From assembly GCA_024234955.1 (NCBI GenBank), contig JACKNK010000002.1:620001-684000 (forward strand): a stretch of 64,000 nt of DNA. Direction: 5' to 3'. Shown one piece after another: positions 57,442 to 64,000 of the stretch (position 1 is the first letter of the stretch; the number at the start of each line of letters is the position of its first letter). This stretch comes from Gammaproteobacteria bacterium (GTDB lineage Bacteria > Pseudomonadota > Gammaproteobacteria > JACKNK01). The notes beneath the pieces were generated by a model. The model ran no database searches, was not told the DNA's origin, and saw only the letters and a program-made list of their open reading frames with translations. A program made the translations under genes and the position numbers.

Positions 57442-60400
57442 ATGGTCAAGTTAGTCAAGCACGAAAAACGCATCGTTCTGGACGGTGGATTGGTAGCTGA
57501 GGCCGGTGAGGCCCTCGCTGCTACCGCCGAGGCCTTGATGGCGAAAGCATCCAACGTTAACGGCGGGTCGGTGCTTGAAATCATGGATCAGGTGCTCGAT
57601 TCGGTGGGGGACTTGACCATCGGCCCTTTATCCGAGGCGGCGCGTGAAGGCATGGCGACGATCGGGGATGCGGTCAATGCCGACATCGATCAGGTGATTG
57701 TTTTCGTCGACTCCGGTGTCGCTGACATCGATTTGATCCGAGCGGGCATGCGCCCTGGCGCCGAATTGCACATCCTTGACGCGAATAAGGATGGTTTGAC
57801 GCAGATTGCCGAAATTCTCGCCGGTCGGGATGGTGTCGGCTCGGTGCATATCATTTCTCACGGTGGTCCGGGCTCACTGACTCTGGGCGATTCGACCGTT
57901 TCGTTCGATGCTTTGACGGCGGCTCAGCAGGCGTCTTTGGCCAAATTGGGTCAGTCCATGACGGCAAATGGAGACATTCTGATCTATGGCTGCGATTTTG
58001 CGGCCGGAGATCGCGGGGCTCAGGCTGTGGCGCGTATGGCGGACTTGACGGGCGCAGATGTGGCGGCGTCGCTGGATCGAACGGGTTCCGCTGATCTGGG
58101 CGGTGACTGGGATCTGGAAGTCACGCAAGGTCTGATCGAAACCGCTCTGGTGATTGATAAGCCGACGCAGGAGCAGGTGAATTGGGTTTTGGGTGCGGTC
58201 CAGGACGTGACCGGTGCGAATTTCGGTTTGGAGAACGGAAACAACGTCCTGATGTCATGGCTGGATGCGAGCGAAACCAGCACCCTGAATGCCAGTACGA
58301 ATGGTGCCGACGTCACGAGCTGGGCGCAAAAGTCGGTCATGGGCGCCCGGACCCTTACCTATATTGCCAACGGCAGTAACGCGACGGTTGCGGCGACATA
58401 CAGTACGGCGAATGGCGGTGGTGTCACGTTCAACGGCACAAACGATTTGATGAGTGTCCAGACGGCTACCGGTACCCAGTTCATGGATTCCGGTCAGTTT
58501 GAAATATTCATGGTCGCCGAGGTCAATGTCGCGGGTTCAGAAGCAAACGGTCGGTTTGTTGCGTTTTCCAATGGGACATCAAAGTTCGACTATCAGGACG
58601 ACGGTTTTGTCGGTATGGGCATTATGGGCACCTCCAACATTGGTGTGTCCCACGGTGGTAACGGGAACGTAAACATAACCACGCCAACTACCAGCACGCA
58701 TATTTTGAACACCAACGGCAGTGCGACTGCCATCGGTGTGGGGATCGACGGCAGTCTTTCGACTGGCACCATCACCAACCCTACGACTAACACCATCACC
58801 AGCTTGAACACCATGAATTCCAATCGATACACCCTGGGTGGCCGCGCCACAGTCGGTGATGGATCTGCGGCATTCACGGTGCATGAAATTCTGATTTTTG
58901 AGCGTCAGCTCAATGTCGCCGAGCGCAGTGTCATCAACAACTACCTGGCCGAGAAATGGGCGGCAACCGGGATCAGTCTCGCGTCCAGCGGCACCGATCG
59001 CTACACGGGCGTGAATATCGGTGGCGTCAATACGCAGGGGGCTGCCGCAACCGATTTGGCGGGTATCGGTAAATCAGGGTCGGGTGACGCGGCATCCGCC
59101 ACGTCCGGCGGCTTGACCGTGACCACGGGGTCGACCGCTGGATTGCTGCAGGATAACGGCGACTACTTCATGCTCGCCCACAACAACAGTGGCACAACCA
59201 CATCCGTCGTGAACGGCGTAACGGCGATCGATCGTCGCTGGTCCGGTACCTTGACTCAGGCGGCAGGTAGCAACAACACGGGCGTCAATATCCAGCTCTC
59301 GGCGTCCGCGTTGGGAATGAGTACGGGGCTAGCCGCCTCCAGTTACAAACTGCTCTATGACTCCGATGGCAACGGGAGCTTGGATGCCACCATCAGTGCG
59401 TTCTCGAACAGTTCGGGCACCATTCTGTTTAAAGATGTGGATGCCTCCGTACTCAACGGGCACGCCTTTACTGTGGGTACTTCCACGAATAACGCGCCGT
59501 CGATCAATATTTCCGATACGGCCACCAGTTATACGGAAAATGCGGTCAGCCCCACTCATATCGATGCGGGGGCAACCCTGAGTGATTCGAACGGTGACGC
59601 CGACTGGAATGGCGGCACCTTGGCGATCAATATCTCCTCCGGTTCGGTGGCGACGGATCGGATCAGTATCAACGACAACAATGGCACGGGCTCGGCGATT
59701 ACCGTTTCGGGTTTTGTTATCCGGTCGGACGGCGTTGATATTGGGTCTTTATCGACAGACGGTGGGACGGTGACGGGCAGCACGACGCTGACCATTACCT
59801 TCAATGCCTCGGCAACCAACGCCAACGTGCAGGAAGTGCTGCGCTCAATTGTTTATGACAACACCGGCGATGACCCGGGTTCCGGCAGCCGGACGATTAC
59901 CGTTACCGCCACGGACAAGAACGTCGCAAGTGCGTTGGATACACGCGTCATCAACGTCACTCCGGTGAACGATGCCCCGACCGCGACGGTAACCGGCTTG
60001 AGCCCGACTTATACCGAGGACGGCAGTGCCGCAGATTTATTCAGCGGCGTGAGTGTTTCCGCCGTTGAGACGGGGCAGACGATCGTTGGGATGACCTTTA
60101 CGGTCACCCACGTCACAAATACCACCGAGTACCTCAATATCGATGGCACGGACATTCCGCTGACCCACGGGGCGACCAGCACGACGGCGGGGAATACCCT
60201 GACTTACAGCGTCAGCGTTTCCAATAACACGGCAACGGTTACGTTGACCGGGGGGACGTTGTCCGGGGCTCAGGCGGCCACCGTGATCGATGGCGTCAGC
60301 TATCGGAACAGCAGTCAGAACCCGGCTACCGCCGATAGCCGGCTTGTGACCCTGACGTCGATCACCGATAGCGGTAACAACGGCGGGAATGACGTGAATA

Positions 60401-63400
60401 TTTTGTCCGGAACCCTGGCCCAGGCCACGGTGACGGTGGTCGCACAGAACGACTCCCCGACGTTTACAGGTAACGGCACCTTGAGTGCGGTCAATGAGGA
60501 AACCGCCTCTCCATCGGGTGCGACGGTAAGTTCGTTGATGGGCAGCTTGTTCTCCGACGTTGACGGCGATTCGTTCGCCGGAATTGCCATCACCGCCGAT
60601 GCGTCCAATCCCACCACGGAAGGTAATTGGGAATACAGCGCCGATGGCGGTGCGACGTGGTCGGATATCGGCTCGGTTTCGACATCCGCCGCGTTGTTGC
60701 TGAACGGGACCAGTGACCAAACCATGTTGCGTTTTGTACCGGTCGCCAATTACGCCGGTACCCCCGGTGCCTTGACCGTGTTTGCGGTGGACAACTCCAG
60801 CGGTACGACCTTCACCACCAACGGGTCTCGGCAGACGTTCAATACCGATACGGATAATTCCGTCACCTCCAAGGTGGCCAATGCCGGGGTGTCGCTGGGC
60901 ACCAGCATCACGGCGGTCAACGACTCGCCGGTGATTACGGCAGGCAGCGTGCCGACGGTAAGCGTGGGTGAAGACTCGAGCAACGTCACGGCGACCTCGC
61001 TGGGTCTGAGTTCGCTGACTTACGGCCCCGGCGGTGGCAGTGACGAGAGCGGCCAAACCTTGACCTATAAGGTGACCGCGATTCCGTCGTTCGTCACCCT
61101 GTGGCTGACAAATGGGAGCACCCAGGTCAACGCGAACGACACGATCTCGGCAAGCGATTTGCAGGGTCTGAAGTACAAGACGGTCGCGGACGCCAACGGC
61201 ACCGGTAACATCACCTGGACGGTGGTGGACACGGGCGGTGGTCTCGATACCCGGACGGAAAACCTGTCAATAACGGTGACGGCAACCAATGACACGCCGG
61301 TCATTACAGCGGGCAGCGTACCGACGGTAAGCGTGAGCGAAGACTCGAGCAACGTCACGGCGACCTCGCTGGGTCTGAGTTTCCTGACTTACGGCCCCGG
61401 CGGTGGCAGTGATGAGAGCGGCCAAACCTTGACCTATAAGGTGACCGCGATTCCGTCGTTCGTCACCCTGTGGCTGACAAATGGGAGCACGCAGGTCAAC
61501 GCGAACGACACGATCTCGGCAAGCGATTTGCAGGGTCTTAAGTACAAGACTGTCGCGAACGCCAACGGCACCGGAAACATCACCTGGACGGTGGTGGACA
61601 CGGGCGGTGGTCTCGATACGCGGACCGAAAACATGTCGATAACGGTGACGGCGGACAACGATCCGCCCACGTTGTCGACCAATACGGGTTTCAGCGCGGT
61701 AAGCGGTGCAACGCCGATTGCGCACACGATTACCAATACCGAACTGGGCGCGACCGATGTGGATAACACGGCGGCGCAACTGACCTACACGATCACCACG
61801 GCACCGTCGCACGGAACCTTGAAATTGAATGGTTCCGCCCTTGCCCAAGGCCAGACATTTACCCAGGATGACATCGATAACAACCGCGTTACCTACCTGG
61901 CTGCGACGAACGATCTGGGCAATTTCAGTTTCGTGGTCAGCGTATCGGATGGCACGGCCACGCTGACCAATCAGACGGTAAATGTCACCAACGCATCCGG
62001 CGAAACCGTTCCGCCGACCTTGTCGAATTTCACTTCATCGACCGCCAACAATACGTATAAGGCGGGTGACACGATCAACATTACCGCGACCTATAACGAG
62101 GCGTTGGGTAATGCTTCGACGATGCAGGTCACACTCAATACCGGGCGAACCGTCACCTTGAATAACGTGTCGGGAAGCACCGTGTCCGGTACGTACACCG
62201 TTCAGGCTGGAGACAACACGGCCGATCTGAGTGTCAGCTCGATCGTTTCTGAAAACGTGGTCGATATTTCCAACAACGCGCAGACGGGATCGTCGGTGCC
62301 CGGAAGCAATATCGCCAATCTCAAAGACATCGTCGTCGATACCTTGGCGCCGACGCCGACCGTGACGACCGCGACGATCAGCCCATCCGGTAACGCCGTG
62401 GTGCGGAGCACGGAAGTGGGCACGGCGTATCTGGTGGACTCAACGGTTTCGGTAACCAACATCGGTCACATCACCGGTTTGGCGGGTAGCCAATTCAACT
62501 CGGTCGCGATCAGTACCGCAAATGTGGATACGAACCTCCCCGCCACCGGCCTCGCAAGCGGTAGCTACAAGGTTTATGTGGTGGACAGCGTGGGGAATTT
62601 GTCCGCCGCTGCCGCCAACCTCGTTACGGTCGATGCGACCGGTCCGGCGGTGTCCGGGGTGGCGATCACCAGCGCGACCGGTGCTCAGAACAGTCTTCTG
62701 AATGCCGGCGACGTGGTAAGTGTCACTGTCACAATGAATGATGTGACGACGGTCAATACCACGGGCGGTACACCTCAGCTCGGGTTGAATATTGGCGGCA
62801 CCACAGTGCAGGCCCAATATGCTTCGGGTTCTGGCACCAATCAGCTGGTATTCACGTACACCATTCTGTCCAGCCAAACGGATGCGAACGGTATCAGTAT
62901 CGATGCCAATAGTCTGGCCGCGAACGGTGGGACCTTGCAGGACAGCCTGGGTAACAACGCGACCCTGACACACGGTTCTGTCTCGGATAACGGCAGTTTC
63001 AAGGTGGATACCACCGCCCCTGCGCAACCCGGAGGCGCCGCTGATCTGGATGCAGGATCGGACACCGGTACATCATCGACGGATAACCGCACAAAGGACA
63101 ACACACCTACGCTGACCGGCGCAGGGGGTGGCGTGGACGGCGAGACGGTCACCATTTACGTCGATAACGTCGCCGTGGGCACGACCACGGTGAGCGGCAA
63201 TGCATGGAGTTTTACCCCGAGTACGCCAATTGCCGATGGCTCTCACAACGTCACGTTCTCGTTGACCGACCTTGCCGGTAACGAAAGCACCAAAAGCGCG
63301 CCACTCGCCATCGTGATCGATACGGCGGCGACACAGCCGGTCGTGACTGCTACGGCGACAGCGAGTAGCACGCCGACCATCACCGGGACGGTGACGCTGG

Positions 63401-64000
63401 ATGGTGCGGCAGGGGAATCCTTGAGCGTGGTGGTCAACGGCAAGACATATACCGTTGCGGGAGGAAATCTCACCGTGGGCGGCGGAACCTGGAGTTTGAC
63501 GATTCCACCTGGGGATGCGCTGTCGGAGGGGACGTATACCGTTACTGCAACGGTAAGTGATTCTGCGGCGAATTCAGCGGTTGGGACTGGGCAGCTGGTG
63601 GTCGATTCCACTGCCCCAGCGGCGCCTGTCGTGAATACCTTGGGGGCTGGTACCACCACGGTCAGCGGCACGGCAGAACCCGGTGCGACGGTTCAGGTGA
63701 CGCTGCCCGGTGGTGGTGGCACGCGTACCGTTACGGTGGCGGGCAACGGCACCTGGACGGTTACCGGAGTCGGGCCGTTCACGGCGGGTCAGACGGTCAC
63801 CGCCAAGGCCATTGATGCGGCCGGCAACGAAAGTTCGAACGGCTCGGCCACGGCGATCGTCACGAATACCGCTCCGACCCTCGGTAACAACACCGGCTGG
63901 AGTGGGTCGCAAGGCGCTACCGGGACGCTGACCTCCGCGCAGTTGTCCGTTCTGGATAGCGAGTCCGGTGCCGCAAGCATCGTGTTCACCGTGACGGGTA
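57442..64000 (+). CDS. Giant DUF4347/Ig-like repeat adhesin, C-terminus beyond the window
   Basis: Open from ATG 57442 (GGGAG 7 bases upstream) to the window edge: 2186 codons without a stop, checked in frame at several points. There is no signal peptide. Residues 1-80 include KRIVLDGG, reminiscent of the N-terminal motif of type I secreted giant proteins. A DUF4347 domain spans about 84-245 (HIISHGGPG at 136, IYGCDFAAG near 181). A LamG-like region spans about 247-515, then a region with DSDGNGSLD. From about 690 the protein is a chain of cadherin-like and bacterial Ig-like domains, with NDAPT/NDSP linkers, two near-identical 123-residue repeats (1160-1405) and SwmB/Big-type domains. It is very rich in Thr, Ser, Asn, Asp and Gly and poor in Cys. 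It is presumably a surface or biofilm adhesin secreted by a type I system whose outer-membrane part is the upstream gene. The RTX/secretion signal would lie off the right edge. Confidence 0.9.
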   Translation, partial: MVKLVKHEKRIVLDGGLVAEAGEALAATAEALMAKASNVNGGSVLEIMDQVLDSVGDLTIGPLSEAAREGMATIGDAVNADIDQVIVFVDSGVADIDLIRAGMRPGAELHILDANKDGLTQIAEILAGRDGVGSVHIISHGGPGSLTLGDSTVSFDALTAAQQASLAKLGQSMTANGDILIYGCDFAAGDRGAQAVARMADLTGADVAASLDRTGSADLGGDWDLEVTQGLIETALVIDKPTQEQVNWVLGAVQDVTGANFGLENGNNVLMSWLDASETSTLNASTNGADVTSWAQKSVMGARTLTYIANGSNATVAATYSTANGGGVTFNGTNDLMSVQTATGTQFMDSGQFEIFMVAEVNVAGSEANGRFVAFSNGTSKFDYQDDGFVGMGIMGTSNIGVSHGGNGNVNITTPTTSTHILNTNGSATAIGVGIDGSLSTGTITNPTTNTITSLNTMNSNRYTLGGRATVGDGSAAFTVHEILIFERQLNVAERSVINNYLAEKWAATGISLASSGTDRYTGVNIGGVNTQGAAATDLAGIGKSGSGDAASATSGGLTVTTGSTAGLLQDNGDYFMLAHNNSGTTTSVVNGVTAIDRRWSGTLTQAAGSNNTGVNIQLSASALGMSTGLAASSYKLLYDSDGNGSLDATISAFSNSSGTILFKDVDASVLNGHAFTVGTSTNNAPSINISDTATSYTENAVSPTHIDAGATLSDSNGDADWNGGTLAINISSGSVATDRISINDNNGTGSAITVSGFVIRSDGVDIGSLSTDGGTVTGSTTLTITFNASATNANVQEVLRSIVYDNTGDDPGSGSRTITVTATDKNVASALDTRVINVTPVNDAPTATVTGLSPTYTEDGSAADLFSGVSVSAVETGQTIVGMTFTVTHVTNTTEYLNIDGTDIPLTHGATSTTAGNTLTYSVSVSNNTATVTLTGGTLSGAQAATVIDGVSYRNSSQNPATADSRLVTLTSITDSGNNGGNDVNILSGTLAQATVTVVAQNDSPTFTGNGTLSAVNEETASPSGATVSSLMGSLFSDVDGDSFAGIAITADASNPTTEGNWEYSADGGATWSDIGSVSTSAALLLNGTSDQTMLRFVPVANYAGTPGALTVFAVDNSSGTTFTTNGSRQTFNTDTDNSVTSKVANAGVSLGTSITAVNDSPVITAGSVPTVSVGEDSSNVTATSLGLSSLTYGPGGGSDESGQTLTYKVTAIPSFVTLWLTNGSTQVNANDTISASDLQGLKYKTVADANGTGNITWTVVDTGGGLDTRTENLSITVTATNDTPVITAGSVPTVSVSEDSSNVTATSLGLSFLTYGPGGGSDESGQTLTYKVTAIPSFVTLWLTNGSTQVNANDTISASDLQGLKYKTVANANGTGNITWTVVDTGGGLDTRTENMSITVTADNDPPTLSTNTGFSAVSGATPIAHTITNTELGATDVDNTAAQLTYTITTAPSHGTLKLNGSALAQGQTFTQDDIDNNRVTYLAATNDLGNFSFVVSVSDGTATLTNQTVNVTNASGETVPPTLSNFTSSTANNTYKAGDTINITATYNEALGNASTMQVTLNTGRTVTLNNVSGSTVSGTYTVQAGDNTADLSVSSIVSENVVDISNNAQTGSSVPGSNIANLKDIVVDTLAPTPTVTTATISPSGNAVVRSTEVGTAYLVDSTVSVTNIGHITGLAGSQFNSVAISTANVDTNLPATGLASGSYKVYVVDSVGNLSAAAANLVTVDATGPAVSGVAITSATGAQNSLLNAGDVVSVTVTMNDVTTVNTTGGTPQLGLNIGGTTVQAQYASGSGTNQLVFTYTILSSQTDANGISIDANSLAANGGTLQDSLGNNATLTHGSVSDNGSFKVDTTAPAQPGGAADLDAGSDTGTSSTDNRTKDNTPTLTGAGGGVDGETVTIYVDNVAVGTTTVSGNAWSFTPSTPIADGSHNVTFSLTDLAGNESTKSAPLAIVIDTAATQPVVTATATASSTPTITGTVTLDGAAGESLSVVVNGKTYTVAGGNLTVGGGTWSLTIPPGDALSEGTYTVTATVSDSAANSAVGTGQLVVDSTAPAAPVVNTLGAGTTTVSGTAEPGATVQVTLPGGGGTRTVTVAGNGTWTVTGVGPFTAGQTVTAKAIDAAGNESSNGSATAIVTNTAPTLGNNTGWSGSQGATGTLTSAQLSVLDSESGAASIVFTVTG
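60919..61656 (+). repeat. Tandem 369-bp repeat inside the adhesin gene
   Basis: Two consecutive in-frame units of exactly 369 bases (60919-61287 and 61288-61656; 123 residues each) are nearly identical at the nucleotide level, including long blocks with no synonymous changes. The encoded unit contains VPTVSVGEDSSNVTATSLGL and ITWTVVDTGGGLDTRTEN. Flanking Ig-like domains are much more diverged. Confidence 0.92.

Noticed and set aside
60919..61656. Possible CRISPR or satellite array
   Set aside because: The unit is 369 bp, in frame and protein-coding, with no short spacers; it is a domain duplication.
58579..63989. A series of minus-strand ORFs of 60-340 codons, many Val/Pro/Ser rich, opposite the adhesin
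   Set aside because: They are antisense shadows of the repetitive Thr/Ser/Val codons of the adhesin, which is continuously open on the plus strand for 2186 codons; none has a ribosome site or a recognisable domain.

Overview
The window is about 60% G+C by eye and reads as a chromosomal segment of a free-living, aerobic gammaproteobacterium. Support comes from the prmA / dusB-fis-purH block, the def-fmt-rsmB and lysM-dprA-smg-topA-tsaC-hemF divergent pair, the phoH-ybeY-corC-lnt block, an RpoH-type sigma factor, oxygen-dependent HemF, and REP-type palindromes of the GGAGCGGCTTCAGCCGCGA class. I cannot name the genus. Most of the sequence is densely packed housekeeping DNA with many 4-base ATGA-type overlaps.

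Layout. 1-933: truncated response regulator/PP2C phosphatase. 1112-1188: tRNA-Arg(CCG). 1340-5822 (minus): SPOR-domain protein, argS, recQ. 5912-10335 (plus): ppx and a 933-residue TPR protein resembling PrsT of XrtA/PEP-CTERM systems. 10359-16993: DUF302 protein, rpoH under a perfect CIRCE operator, a 25-codon leader ORF overlapping nhaA, a Dyp-type peroxidase, and small envelope or hypothetical proteins including a TSUP permease. 17101-21066 (minus): argB, rsmB, fmt, def, with REP pairs in the gaps. 21181-28802 (plus): lysM protein, dprA, smg, topA, tsaC, a membrane protein of unknown role, hemF. 28792-34821 (minus): CPA1 antiporter, a hypothetical protein, purH, fis, dusB, prmA. 34940-39661 (plus): a GldA/GldG-like ABC cluster and mutM. 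39801-44468 (plus): LysM lipoprotein, YihY/BrkB-type membrane protein, methyltransferase, miaB. 44645-50942 (plus): a five-gene polysaccharide block (flippase, nucleotide-sugar dehydrogenase, epimerase, two glycosyltransferases). It sits between miaB and phoH, which are neighbours in many relatives. 50939-54734: phoH, ybeY, corC, lnt. 54969-64000: a TolC-like outer-membrane lipoprotein with an unusual C-terminal extension, then the first 2186 codons of a giant DUF4347/Ig/cadherin-like adhesin that runs off the right edge.

The most interesting part is the right end. Both the TolC-like gene and the giant adhesin are preceded by sequences with sigma-54 (-24/-12) geometry: GG, exactly ten bases, then GC in a TTGCA context. 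A strong terminator separates the two genes. I infer a sigma-54-controlled surface-adhesion or biofilm module next to a polysaccharide locus. The adhesin has no N-terminal signal peptide, which fits type I secretion. The other notable regulatory observation is the exact CIRCE (HrcA) operator over the likely rpoH promoter, which would wire the heat-shock sigma factor to the HrcA repressor. All functional calls are from sequence reading and family knowledge; no searches were run.
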